Shown: positions 28,983 to 39,344, numbered from the stretch's first letter. The stretch: 48,726 nt of DNA from Psychrobacter ciconiae (GCF_904846055.1 NZ_CAJGYV010000002.1:1-48726), one strand, 5' to 3'. Program-made: numbers and translations. The notes: a model not told the origin generated them from the letters alone.

Positions 28983-30509
28983 TCACTCTTCCCCATAAAC
29001 CATTTCCAAGAATCTTTGTGCTTCCTCAGTTATCCGCTCTTTAGATAACGTTGCACTTCTTAATAATCGCCAGCGCCTAAGCTCAACATCTTCCTGTTTA
29101 AGCTTAATAAAAGCTTGGCTAATCCGTCTAATTTGATAATCTTCCACACTCTCTGAGTAACGCTTTAAGCAAAGCGCTACCAAAGGCAGTTTCTGTAGAT
29201 TTTTTGCAAGAGAGGTTCCGTTAGGAGTTTGCTTTAACAGCCAGCTCGATGTCGCTCTTGGGTGATCAAGGCTACTATCTAGACGCTTTATGATTCTTAA
29301 TAGTTGTCGTACAGCAATTCGATCTCTTTGGTTCCAATCAACTCTAGGGGCGGGTGCCAGACGCTCTTGTTGATGCTGTTGATTCCAGTGAACTAGCCAA
29401 TCCCTGTCATGTCGGTAAAGCCAAGCGTATAGCACCCCACCCTCTAAAGACTGTCTTGCCGCCTTAATTCCTTGGTATTTATGCACTAGTTGCTGCCAGT
29501 CTTTATGCTTAACAGATAAATCTTCAGAGTTAGGTTGCACAGACTGGCTAACAGGTCTTGTCGTTATAGAGTGCTCAGTAAGAGCACTTGCCTGCTGTAG
29601 CGCTTCTATAACCGTTAGTTTTGGCAATAAGGCTTGCCACACAATACTATGCTGTAAATAACTAAAGGCTTTTCTATGCTTACGGAATATACTTTTCAGC
29701 CAACACGTGTCCTTGTTCTCTGCCAACTTTAAATCCAGTTTCTCTAGTGCCTCATCACTAAAAGTCTGCCTCACTCTCTCCGCCACCAAGTCATGACGAA
29801 TGTGCTTGCTTTTGGTTAGCCCTAGATCCTGCGCTAAGCGCTGATAAAACAGCGTCCACTGCTCAAGGCTTGGGGAAAGCTCTTGCGCTCGTGGAGCATC
29901 TAACAGAGGGGCTATATAAGCAGCTAGTGCTGTTAATTGAGATAGGGAGTCTTTGGGGTAGTCTGAAAGCAGCTCAGTATGACCCAAAGCCCAAAATTGA
30001 TGTCGGTGATCATCTACAGCTCTATCAAAGAAGACTAAAGCACCGTGTTTTGGACAATATGGCAAAGCGGGCAAATACCAATCTCGTTGCCAAAAGGCTT
30101 CCCCATACCTATTTAGCTGAAGAGCAACGCAATCAGGGCAGTATCTAAAGCGGTTATCGCTCTTAACTCTAGAAGCAGCGACTCCTAGCATTAAATGCAC
30201 CGCACCTTGCGCTTGGTACTCCATTAACCGAATAGCTTCGTCTCGGCGCTCCTTGCCTACAAACGGAGCATATAAAGGGAATAAGGTATGCTCATAAATA
30301 AGCTGCTGAACAGCGTAACGTCCTGTTTGATGTAGATGTCTTGCTATCACACCTAAATGCGAGGGCAGACCTAAGGTAGCGACCACCTTGCGGTTGCCAT
30401 ACACCTCATCCAACAGCTGCTTAGGACTAACAATCCCTTGATAAACGCCTGCCCGTGCAATAGTGCTATAAATCAGCTCATTCGAGTACGGAACAGGAAA
30501 GTTTCTCAT
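28983..30509 (-). CDS. tnsD: Tn7 target selector TnsD (TniQ family)
   Basis: This 508-residue TniQ-domain protein binds the attTn7 site at the end of glmS. The zinc finger is visible as CPDC (about 124-127) and CPKH (about 152-155). It is intact, so this Tn7 can also use the chromosomal attTn7 site in a suitable host. Two bases separate it from tnsC. Confidence 0.96.
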   Translation of the reverse strand: MRNFPVPYSNELIYSTIARAGVYQGIVSPKQLLDEVYGNRKVVATLGLPSHLGVIARHLHQTGRYAVQQLIYEHTLFPLYAPFVGKERRDEAIRLMEYQAQGAVHLMLGVAASRVKSDNRFRYCPDCVALQLNRYGEAFWQRDWYLPALPYCPKHGALVFFDRAVDDHRHQFWALGHTELLSDYPKDSLSQLTALAAYIAPLLDAPRAQELSPSLEQWTLFYQRLAQDLGLTKSKHIRHDLVAERVRQTFSDEALEKLDLKLAENKDTCWLKSIFRKHRKAFSYLQHSIVWQALLPKLTVIEALQQASALTEHSITTRPVSQSVQPNSEDLSVKHKDWQQLVHKYQGIKAARQSLEGGVLYAWLYRHDRDWLVHWNQQHQQERLAPAPRVDWNQRDRIAVRQLLRIIKRLDSSLDHPRATSSWLLKQTPNGTSLAKNLQKLPLVALCLKRYSESVEDYQIRRISQAFIKLKQEDVELRRWRLLRSATLSKERITEEAQRFLEMVYGEE

Positions 30510-30511
30510 GG

Positions 30512-32179
30512 CTAACCTGCTTGTTTAAATAAGCTCGCCATATCCACTATTACCCCTTTCCCTTTTAACCGTTCATGCATGGTTTTTTCAGGTTGGCGTT
30601 GTGAATAGATATAACGTAAATCCGTATCAGGCAAGCTATCCCAGTCGCTGGGCTTGACTACCTTTATAGCCGAAACCTTTTTACTCTTGGAGGGCTTTTC
30701 TAGTTCTGACACTACCGTTTCGCCTTCCATCAACCACTGCAAAACAAGAGGCAGTAACTTTTGTCTTGTCATCGTTGGATTCTGGCTAAACGCTTTTTTA
30801 ATAGTGGGAATTAACAGGCTTGAATCGTAATCCTCTTTCAGCATCAGATATAAATGACGCTGATCTTCGGTATCTAACTCTTGAAGGGCTTTTTCTTCTG
30901 GTGTTTGTTCTTGTATCGCTGCGATATCTAGCTGAAGTTGGATTAACCGTTTATCAATCTCGGGAACGACTAGATCAGAATAACGAGCAATGCGTTCTGG
31001 GATACCCGAGCGTAATGCCTCTAGCATGGGGTGCACAGGCTTTAACTCATCTTGATACACTTGCCGCAATAAACCAGCGGTAATACGCTCATTGCCTAAA
31101 GCTAGCGCACGGAGCTGAGCGAGTACAAAAAGTTTTACTACAATGTCCATCACTCCTTGGCTTAGCTCATACCACACATCACGGACCTCATCCGATAACA
31201 GCGCATCTTTGCGTTGTAAAAGCTGTAATTGCCAAAGATTATCCGTAAAAGCGATCCACTCTTGATTGGGCTTTCCACGTTGCGTTTGTTGTATAGGATC
31301 CCAGAATATAGCTCCAAACCCTGCCCCTCTACGTGCAGACCGCAAATCAGCCTCAAAAATCTCTCGTGCTTTAGGGGTACCAATCAACATCACTGGTACG
31401 CCAATAATATTCACCATCGTCACAAAAAAGTTCAGCATCTCTTGAGATCCACCCGAACGAGAGCGGCTTAAATGCTGAATTTCATCAATAACCAACAACC
31501 CTAAAGCATGTGCATTGGCTATTTGCGACATCAAAGCCAACATGGTTTCTATACCATGACGTTTTAAGCCATAACGACGCTCATAGTTCGAGCCCAAGGC
31601 TCGATCCAACGCTCTGAAAAAATTCAAGCAGATTTCTTTTAGCGAACCATTATGCGAGCAGTCTATTTTCAAATACACCACCTGCTCTACATTGAGTTCA
31701 CGATGGTAAATCACCTGAGGATACGTGGCTAGAATACGATGAAGAGAGGTCGTCTTCCCACTACCAGAACAACCAATTAACAATAAGCTTTGTGCCGTAG
31801 ATCGTGCCTCCTCAAAGCGAAATGTCTCCAACTCTCCCGTTTGAACACGCTCATAACCATTTTGTAAATGCTTTTGTAAATCTCCTGTTTTAGGATTTCT
31901 GCCTACGTAGCCACCTCGAATCATGACCGAAATACGCTCACTTAGTAGCAAATGCGTACCTAATGGCTGAAAATAGTCATCTGGAATACGACAAATGGTA
32001 TGAGCTCTGATAACACGGGACTTTTGCAAGTCAGAGGAAGTAAGCTGTAAAGAGGATTTCAGTGATGCAGCACTATTCACTGACTCTTGTAATGGTGGTA
32101 AGGCCTCGATAAAAGGATTATCACGATAAGCCTCTACCCCCGTATCACGATAAACTGCTTGAATCCGGGTAGCACTCAT
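30512..32179 (-). CDS. tnsC: Tn7 AAA+ regulator TnsC
   Basis: This 555-residue ATPase links target selectors to the TnsAB transposase. Walker A is in [16 protein letters not shown] and Walker B in [12 protein letters not shown]. It overlaps tnsB by 4 bp (ATGA), which shows translational coupling. Canonical length; no defect seen. Confidence 0.97.
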
Positions 32180-34284
32180 GACTCATCCTTTTCTGGTGGA
32201 TCCTGAAATAATTCAGGCACGTATGTGGGTAGGCTGTAATCTTCTTGATCATCCGCTTCCACTGCGTTGAAAGGAATAACTTTAGCCTCATCACCTGAAG
32301 AGCTTGGCTTCAAATGCTCCGCACGTTTTTTACGCTCCGAGGTCACGGCTTCTTTTTTATTAGTTTTAATCTGCTTAATGCGTGTTGATTTGGGCTCAGT
32401 AGTACTGGGCGTTAACTTATTCGCTTTCTGAATGGTTTGCTGAATAAACGCCTCAAGCTCCCTGCGTTTAGTTAACTCATCCTGCTTCGCATTGGCTTTA
32501 TTGTGTTTTTCTTGTGCTTGTATATCCCAAACCTCCCAAAATGAGAGACCTTTAAACTGCCGACTACGTTCCGTCAGATTACAGCGCCAAAATACACGGC
32601 TGCCAACTTGCGGAAACAAATAAATCGTATCAACCAGCACTGGGTCATAAGCCGCTTCTAAATGTTGAGGTCTAGCTATATCAGTGCTCCGCTGCAACCA
32701 ACCCTCACGCAGAATCTCTGACCCCGAGTAATACAAACCCCACAAATTAACGCCAAATGAAGAAATAGAGACCTTTCGGCGAGGCAGTAACGCTACTCGC
32801 AACTGCTCTTGCTCCACAGCCCTTAAACTACCTGTACGATGCTGCATACCCCATTGCCATAGCTGGACAGGAATAGACGGTAAATCTGTAGGAAAATCAG
32901 CATCTCGATCGTATTTATCCATCACCAGATGGTTATTTCTGAATAAGATCGTACGCAAAATAATTTGTGTGAACTCAAATACCGACAGAGATGCATCTAA
33001 CCTATAGTCTGTTTCACCATGGCTTTTGATCCGACTGCCCTCTACAATGCCAGGTGCAAAGGACTTAAACTCGGCTTGTAGTGTTCTAAAAGTGCTTTCC
33101 ACTATGCCTTTAGCATCGCCACGTCTAGGTGGAGCACTTTCCACTCGCACATTAAAACTAGAAACTAAGGCTTCGACCTGATGACTCATTAATTCGCCAC
33201 GGTCCGCTAGCAACACATCTGGCAAACCTACACACGGCCAGTCTGAGCTACTAATCTCAATATCATGCTGGGCACAAATGGCCGTTTTGTCAGAGCAAGC
33301 ATTTACAAAAGCCTGCATCGCCACCACATAAGACGGATTTTCAAAGCCGATATAAAAGCCCGTGATCATCCGACTAAACACATCAATCACAATGTAAAGC
33401 GTTGGTCTTCCTATGATTTTTTGGCGATCATGATGATCCACTAAATAAATATCAGCAATCGTGGCATCAATCTCATAACGACTCCCAGGGCCTAACGCCT
33501 GAGAAGTGGCTGTACTACTTAAGGGTCGTACGTCTTTTTTATATACCCCTGCTTTAACTCTAGACTTTAAGCGCTGAGCTTTAGGGTATTCTCGATCATA
33601 AAAATAACGAAACTGACGTAGTGTTGGGTAATCCTCTTGGGGAATGCGAGGAAAATACTGAGCAAACAAGTCCACAAATCGTCTATAGGCAACGGTGGTC
33701 TTTGTACCTTTTTGATTTAACAGGTGCTTTTCTATGGTCAACCTAAAAAGGCGTTCAATCTCGGGCGTTACCTTGGTTCCTTCACCCTTACCATATTCTC
33801 TGGCTCGGCCAATCTTTGCTGTTCCTGTCGCTGAACGTCTTTCCCCTGGTGCACCGCTGTTTTTGTAGTCAGGAATTAATGCATTAGGCGTTTGACCACG
33901 CTGCCAGTAACGGCGTAACAACTTATAAACTGTAGCCTTAGTAACCTTATGTTCTTGGACCACATGCTCAACGAGTTCGCTTCTGACTTTAGGGTCGAAA
34001 CGATCCTTACTATTAATAATAGGAAGAATTTTTCGATAATCCTCCTCGCGCTTCTGGAAGCTGACAGAATCTACAGACGGCTCTTCTAAATCAAGATGTA
34101 CATAAGGGTCATCAGTTCTAACTAAGCGGCCTTCATCTAAATACTGCATTAGCAACAACTCAGCCCTAGCTTGTGGAACTCCTTTATCAGCGCTTATTTG
34201 CATCCAGACAACTTGGCCATCCTCTATAGCCAAAATGCGATACGGATCATTATCAAATAGCACAACCTCATTAATTTGCCACAT
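32176..34284 (-). CDS. tnsB: Tn7 transposase TnsB
   Basis: This 702-residue DDE transposase binds the end repeats and joins the 3' ends to target DNA. The DDE core shows the first D in [11 protein letters not shown] (about 273), the second in VLLADRGEL (about 361), and E in [11 protein letters not shown] (about 396). The N-terminal DNA-binding domains and the C-terminal TnsC-contact tail are complete. It overlaps tnsA by 14 bp. Confidence 0.97.
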
Positions 34285-35092
34285 AGCGCAACTCCTCCAT
34301 ATTCACTACTTGGCTAATACAGAGATCTGCACACTTATTTGCCCTGAAAGACTTATAAATATTGAACTTAATAAAACCATTTGCGGTTAAGGCTCGTATC
34401 TCACTCAATGTTTTGCCTAACTCCAAATCATAAGCAATATCAACCTGCTTACAGACATTGATAATGTTTTCATCTCCTTTTTCTTGCAGGATATGGGCCA
34501 ATGGGGATAGTTGTGCTAAAAGCTCCGCAGAAACTTCTTCTGTTTTCACTGAATAAAGCCATTCAATATTTTCTTTTACTACGGGATTTATTTCTTTATC
34601 AGTAAAAATGAACCAAGGAATTTGCTTTTGCTGCCAATAGCGACGCTCTAGTTCTAGTTTTTCTAAGGTACGCTCGTCTTGTAAGGCTGCTGCAGGTTTG
34701 ACTTGAATAGCAAACTGCTCAAAAGGACCATCTTTGCAGTCCACTAAAAAATCAGTAGACATAACCTGATCTACACCACGAATAACAGGATGCTTAATAC
34801 CACTATCTATTGCAATCTGCCTGGTATCACTAGGTAATAAGGGGAACTGCTCGCGTATATCTAGCACGCTGCTCTCCCACTCAAGACTGAGAAAAACAGC
34901 AAGCTCTAAGTCAGATAGCAAATGATGGACTCGTCCCGTCTTATGAGAATAAATACGGTGGGAACGACCTGAAGAAGGAACTTCTTGTACTGTTAGCCAT
35001 GGAATATAGTCTTTACCATGCCCTTGGCCACGCCCCTCTTTAATACGACGGGCAATTTGCACTTCAGAAAATGAAGAGTTTGCTTTAGCCAT
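34271..35092 (-). CDS. tnsA: Tn7 endonuclease TnsA
   Basis: This 273-residue restriction-enzyme-like nuclease cuts the 5' ends of Tn7, which makes transposition cut-and-paste. The catalytic residues fit D114 in VMSTDFLVD and K132 in FAIQVKPAAA, with the upstream glutamate near residue 63 in the LELAVFLSLEWE region. Its promoter lies within the right end of Tn7, so TnsB bound there can autoregulate it. Confidence 0.97.
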   Translation of the reverse strand: MAKANSSFSEVQIARRIKEGRGQGHGKDYIPWLTVQEVPSSGRSHRIYSHKTGRVHHLLSDLELAVFLSLEWESSVLDIREQFPLLPSDTRQIAIDSGIKHPVIRGVDQVMSTDFLVDCKDGPFEQFAIQVKPAAALQDERTLEKLELERRYWQQKQIPWFIFTDKEINPVVKENIEWLYSVKTEEVSAELLAQLSPLAHILQEKGDENIINVCKQVDIAYDLELGKTLSEIRALTANGFIKFNIYKSFRANKCADLCISQVVNMEELRYVAN

Positions 35093-35138
35093 AACAAAAG
35101 TCCAGTATGCTTTTTCACAGCATAACTGGACTGATTTC

Positions 35139-35226
35139 AGTTTACAACTATTCTGTCTAGTTTAAGACTTTATTGTCATAGTTTAGATCTATTTTGTTCA
35201 GTTTAAGACTTTATTGTCCGCCCACA
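35139..35226. promoter_or_regulatory. Tn7 right end with four TnsB sites
   Basis: Four abutting copies of the TnsB site (consensus on the minus strand GACAATAAAGTCTTAAACT) lie at 35139-35157, 35159-35177, 35180-35199 and 35200-35218, ending in CCGCCCACA at 35226. This is the standard dense right-end array. Confidence 0.95.
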
Positions 35227-36055
35227 ATCAACTGATTATCGGGCTAAAGACTTAGAGGACTGTCCTGAAAAGCGCTCGTTGCGTCAGCAACATGACGACT
35301 ATTATATCAGTGAAATCAAACGTATTTGGCAGGACAGCAAATGTCGCTATGGCGCTCGTAAAGTCTGGCAGCAGATGAAGGCGGATGGGATATCTGTGGC
35401 TCGTTGCACCGTAGAGCGATTGATGAGAGAGCATGGCCTACAAGGCGTTTGGCGTGGTAAGAATAAAATAACAACAAACAGCCGTGATGACCAAAAGCGT
35501 GCTGATGACTTGGTTAATCGTAACTTTAATGCACGTCAACCCAACCAGCTGTGGGTGGCTGACTTTACTTATATCAAGACGACGAGCGGCTGGGTCTATA
35601 CCGCTTTTATTATTGATGTATTTGCTCGCGCTATTGTGGGCTGGAAAGTCTCTAATCGCATGAATACCGATATGGTAATGGCAGCGCTTAATCAAGCCAT
35701 TGCAGACAGGAACAACCCTAAAGACGTGATTCATCACAGTGATCGCGGGGTTCAGTACTTATCCATTCGTTATACTGATAAGATGGCTGACTGCGGTGTG
35801 ATTGCCTCTGTCGGTACAACAGGCGATTCATACGATAATGCATTAGCTGAGACGGTCAATGGACTCTATAAGTCTGAGGTAATTGACTATTTAAAGGAGA
35901 ATTGGACTGGCGTTAATGATGTTGAACTGGCAACCCTTGAGTGGGTGGACTGGTTCAATAAAACACGATTGCACAGTACAATTGGTTATGTGTCACCTTT
36001 TGAGTTTGAAAAACGATATTATGATAATTTAATCCTGTCAGGTATTGCTGCCTGA
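35227..36055 (+). pseudogene. IS3-family OrfB, 3' part after Tn7
   Basis: This is the catalytic domain of the interrupted IS, with QLWVADFTYIKT (D), HHSDRGVQYLS (D) and YDNALAETVNGLYKSEVI (E), then WFNKTRLHSTIGYVSP. An ATG at 35279 could start a shorter protein that still includes the DDE residues, but it lacks the N-terminal part encoded before Tn7. The frame is continuous with 20447-20533 once Tn7 is removed. Confidence 0.88.
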
Positions 36056-36140
36056 CTCGAGTAAAACACTCTCCGATATAGTCGGGGCGGTTCAACGAGA
36101 TGCCCATAGACGAATTTATCATTATGCTATAGAAAAAATC

Positions 36141-36245
36141 TTAATCTTCTACAAACATATTGTCTTCATCAATAGGGAAGCCCGTATCTGCAATATTGGC
36201 AACTAATGTATCATCATCCATACCTTCGAGACCATCCCGAATTCT
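36141..36245 (-). pseudogene. 3' remnant of an unidentified minus-strand gene
   Basis: An open frame enters from the IS256-type element and reads IRDGLEGMDDDTLVANIADT and then DEDNMFVED before TAA (36141-36143). It is very acidic. It could be the end of the antitoxin gene cut at 37581, but the junctions show no target duplication, so it may come from another gene. Confidence 0.45.
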
Positions 36246-37580
36246 GTGTAACTGCCGTTTAGATTAGATGCTTGCTGATACGGTCATCAAACATAATCAT
36301 AAAGCGATTTAAAGCAGACGTCCAGTTACGGATGGGCATCGACCACTTTTTAGAGGCCTGCTGGGTTGCCAGATATACTACCTTGAATGCTGCCTGATCA
36401 GAGGGAAACACCTTACGCTTATTCACCGCCGTTCGAATCACACTGTTTAGCGACTCTATCGCATTGGTGGTATAGATCACTCTTCTGATGTCTTTAGGAT
36501 AACCAAAGAACACCGTTAAGCCCTCCCAGTTATTGCGCCAAGACTTGATGACATGCGGGTACTCTTTGCCCCATACTTCATCAAAGTGCTCAAGATTGGC
36601 CTCTGCCATCTCAAGCGTATCAGCACCGTAGATGGCCTTTAAATCAGCTGCTACGGCCTTCTTGTCCGTCCAAGGTACGAACTTCATCGAATAGCGCACC
36701 ATATGCACGATACACAGCTGAACCTGAGCGTTAGGGTAGACCGTATTGATGGCATCAGGGAAGCCTTTTAGGCCGTCTACACAGGCAATAAGAATATCTT
36801 GAACCCCGCGGTTTTGTAGCTCAGTGAGAACACCAAGCCAGAATTTAGCGCCCTCATTCTCTGATAGCCACATGCCAAGCAGCTCTTTTTTACCATCAAG
36901 AGCAACGCCTAAGGCCAGATAGATAGCTTTGTTGATGATCTGCTTGTCCTGACGAACTTTGACGACAATGCAGTCTAAGTAGACGATAGGATAGACGCTG
37001 CTCAGTGGCCGGTTCTGCCAAGCGGTGATGTCATCCAAGATGTTGTCAGTGACTCTGGAAACCAAGCTGCTTGAGATGTCGACGTCGTAGATGTCCTTGA
37101 TGGTTTCGACAATCTCAGTAGTGGTTTGACCTTTGGCGTATGAGCGAGGATCAGCAAGTGTCTGGGAGACACTTGCCCGAAGCGCAAGACGTAAGGCTAT
37201 GCCTGTAGTGAAATATGATTTTGTCATCAAGGCCACTAATACGGGTTTGATGCTTACTGACGAGTACAGGATCAAAGCTGCTATCACGGTCTCTTGGGGT
37301 AGAGATCTCAAGATCGCCTGTGTCGCTACGGACGGTTTTTTTAGTGTGTCCATTGCGCTTATTAGGCTTGTCTGCTTTCTCATGCTTGGGGTAGCCAAGA
37401 TGGTCTTCCATCTCAGCTTCTAAGGCAGTATCGATAAACGACTGCATGAGCTGCTTTTGAAAGTCTTTGATGTCATCGAAGCTTTTCATGCTACCAGCCA
37501 TTTGCTCGGCCAGTTTTTTAAGGTCAGATTGAGTAGTCATTGCTTATTCTCCGGTTAATGGATTATAAGCAGTTACACAG
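36244..37580 (-). mobile_element. IS256-family insertion sequence
   Basis: Inverted ends CTGTGTAACTGC (36244-36255) and GCAGTTACACAG (37569-37580) enclose a transposase on the minus strand; length is about 1.34 kb. An 8-9 bp target duplication, expected for the family, is not found, which suggests rearrangement of a flank. Confidence 0.8.
36259..37540 (-). pseudogene. IS256-family transposase disrupted by a hairpin insert
   Basis: The start frame (37540 down to about 37210) gives MTTQSDLKKLAEQMAGSM and on to ISGLDDKII. The second frame resumes at about 37146 with SYAKGQTTTEIVETIKDIYD and carries the DDE residues (YLDCIVVKVR, CVDGLKGFPDA, NAIESLNSVIR). Between them lies about 65 bp that does not fit the family. 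It shifts the frame and adds a stop. An internal ATG at 37398 would not restore the N terminus, so the product is probably inactive. Confidence 0.8.
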
Positions 37581-37766
37581 AGTTTGGGAAAGGCTCAAAT
37601 CATCCGCTTGGTAATCAAATGACAACGGCACTTTTTTTGTCTTAGCCACATGCACCAAAAACATTCTTACTGCCTGAGCGGTGGTCATGCCATAATTCTC
37701 AAAAATCTGGCTGGTCTCATCTTTAAGCTCTTTTTCAAGACGCATATTAAAATTAACCGTAGTCAT
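37581..37766 (-). pseudogene. RelB/DinJ-family antitoxin, 3'-truncated by IS
   Basis: The ribbon-helix-helix start VNFNMRLEKELKDETSQIFE followed by YGMTTAQAVRMFLVHVAKTK is the hallmark of RelB/DinJ antitoxins. The frame reads about 62 codons before the IS and ends five codons inside it. DNA binding may survive, but the C-terminal toxin-binding part is lost, and no toxin gene is recognisable nearby. It is likely the remains of an addiction module next to rep. Confidence 0.75.
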
Positions 37767-37843
37767 GACTTGTACTCCAATATCCTTACCAATGACTCCT
37801 ATTGTAAGACAAATGCATTACAAATTCAGGTTAAAATAAGAAT

Positions 37844-39163
37844 TTATTTTAAATATTTCTTAAAATCCGTTTCGTGATATTCTCCAAGTCTTGAACCCAG
37901 TCCAAGCTTTAGATAGCTAATCTGTGCTTCACTCCCAACCTCATAACCTTTCACTGGATGATCCATCTGAAATTGCGGATGGGTGGCAAAAAAATCAATT
38001 TGCTCAGCGGTTAAGCCCCTATTCTTGCTAACTTCAGCGATTGCTTTAGATGGTTTTTTCTTGCTTTGCGCTGGCTTTTTTGCGGCTTTTGGTGGCTCGT
38101 CACCTTTTTTAAGGGCTAAAAATTCAGCAAGTAGATGAAACTTACCAACCTGTTCAGGATCTTTTAGCTGATCTTTAAAGTCCTCGAATGCTTCGTAATA
38201 GCTGATATTTTTATCGCGCAGTAGGTGGGTGTTTGCTTCTATGAACTGATCTTTATAGATTGCAAGCTTTTTGATTTGAGCGTCGGATAGTCCTTTACGC
38301 TGCCAACTTGGCGTTTTTTCTGCATTGATAGGTTGGTGTTCAAACGTCGTAGAATTTCGTTTGGCAATGGCTTTTGACGCTGATTTCTTAGGCTTAAATC
38401 TTATCTCTAAATCCGTAAATTTGCGTCCAGTTTTAAGCATTTTATAACTGACTTGATAAGGTGATTTTTCATTGATTTCATTAATAGCCGTATCAATGAC
38501 TCGAACTTTTAAATCTTTTGTTGCTTTATATTTCGTACCTAAAGCTAGCATATATCGCAAGTCTTTCAACTTTATTTTTCTATAGCCAGTTGACTTATAC
38601 TGCATCATAGCTTGGTACAATCTCATACTATATGAACTGCCGAAGCCAGCAACGTCCTCTATATTAAATTGAGTAAAGTTTTTTCTAAGCTCAGATAAAA
38701 AAGGCACAATTCTTTCATTAAATACAAGCCTGACAATGACATTTTCATCATCTACTGGCGGATTCAAACTATCGATAATGTTGTAAGCTTTAAGCAACTG
38801 AATATACTTACTATAATCTTCTGGATTTGGGTATTTAGCCCTTATTTTCTCTTCTGCATTTTTGTCGTAACGCAGTACTTCAGACAGCCAATGAAACTCA
38901 AGCTCACCGATCTCAGTATTAATAAATAGCGATCTTTTCATCAAATCCTTTGAAGCAGATCTGATTTCTCTAGCTACATTATCTGGATGAACACCCAATC
39001 TAATAAAATCATCTCTCGTTACATAATATGCCTGTTTCGCGTCTACAAAGGCTTCTTTAGGTATCTGAGCTATAGCCGACAGGATTAAACGTTGCTCATT
39101 CAACGATAAATCATAGGCTGCATTAATTACAGCATTATCCATAACAACTAAATCTTTGCTCAT
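37844..39163 (-). CDS. repB: Rep_3-family replication initiator
   Basis: The 439-residue initiator has two winged-helix domains. The first holds NAVINAAYDLSLNEQRLILS and the second FGSSYSMRLYQAMMQYKSTG, both standard for Rep_3 (Initiator Rep). The tail from about residue 275 is longer than usual, lysine-rich and variable (PPKAAKKPAQSKKKPSKAIA). I chose the ATG giving MSKDLVVMDNAV; a TTG 24 bp upstream would run into the operator. It binds the 21-bp iterons just upstream to start replication and probably represses itself at the 39189-39213 palindrome. Confidence 0.92.
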   Translation of the reverse strand: MSKDLVVMDNAVINAAYDLSLNEQRLILSAIAQIPKEAFVDAKQAYYVTRDDFIRLGVHPDNVAREIRSASKDLMKRSLFINTEIGELEFHWLSEVLRYDKNAEEKIRAKYPNPEDYSKYIQLLKAYNIIDSLNPPVDDENVIVRLVFNERIVPFLSELRKNFTQFNIEDVAGFGSSYSMRLYQAMMQYKSTGYRKIKLKDLRYMLALGTKYKATKDLKVRVIDTAINEINEKSPYQVSYKMLKTGRKFTDLEIRFKPKKSASKAIAKRNSTTFEHQPINAEKTPSWQRKGLSDAQIKKLAIYKDQFIEANTHLLRDKNISYYEAFEDFKDQLKDPEQVGKFHLLAEFLALKKGDEPPKAAKKPAQSKKKPSKAIAEVSKNRGLTAEQIDFFATHPQFQMDHPVKGYEVGSEAQISYLKLGLGSRLGEYHETDFKKYLK

Positions 39164-39188
39164 ATTTAAGCCTAAATATCTTCCCAAT

Positions 39189-39213
39189 TAGGACAAAATA
39201 TATCATTGTCCTA
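39189..39213. promoter_or_regulatory. Rep operator palindrome
   Basis: Perfect 8-bp arms TAGGACAA and TTGTCCTA are separated by 9 AT-rich bases, 26 bp before the rep ATG. The right arm overlaps the first iteron and shares its GTCCTA word, as in Rep_3 autoregulation. Confidence 0.75.
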
Positions 39214-39344
39214 CTTAGCCGTCAATCCGTCCTACTTAGCCGTCAATCCGTCCTACTTAGCCGTCAATCCGTCCTACTTAGCCGTCAATCCGTCCTACTT
39301 AGCCGTCAATCCGTCCTACTTAGCCGTCAATCCGTCCTACTTAG
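39208..39344. repeat. Iterons of the replication origin
   Basis: Six perfect 21-bp direct repeats start at 39208, 39229, 39250, 39271, 39292 and 39313, followed by an 11-bp partial copy at 39334-39344. Each begins GTCCTACTTAG and ends CGTCAATCC. The 21-bp period is two helical turns, putting all initiator molecules on one face. The AT-rich DNA after them (39395-39500) is a likely unwinding region. Confidence 0.92.

Larger units (their letters stand above)
20534..35226. mobile_element. Tn7: Transposon Tn7, full length, with modified cargo
   Basis: Both ends start TGTGGGCGGACAA and carry TnsB-site arrays (three on the left, four on the right). A 5-bp duplication ATCAA flanks the element (20529-20533, 35227-35231). 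tnsA-E have the canonical lengths 273, 702, 555, 508 and 538. The 14,693-bp size is close to what canonical Tn7 (about 14.07 kb) would be after losing the dfrA1 cassette and gaining the IS at 21442-22628. Insertion in a plasmid IS, not attTn7, points to the TnsE pathway. Confidence 0.97.
20088..36094 (+). mobile_element. IS3-family element split by Tn7
   Basis: Terminal inverted repeats TGAACCGCCCCG (20088) and CGGGGCGGTTCA (ending 36094) are flanked by a 3-bp duplication ACG (20085-20087 and 36095-36097). Without Tn7 and one ATCAA copy the element would be about 1309 bp. OrfA is intact, and orfB is cut after its codons for LPIAPS. Joining the halves restores a continuous orfB frame (APSTDYRAKDLED), so the IS was intact when Tn7 entered. 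Confidence 0.9.

Noticed and set aside
36244..37580. 8-bp duplication for the IS256-family element
   Set aside because: Flanks CCGAATT and AGTTTGGG do not match in any register tried.
39208..39344. Possible CRISPR array
   Set aside because: The repeats are directly abutting with no spacers and lie upstream of rep, so they are iterons.
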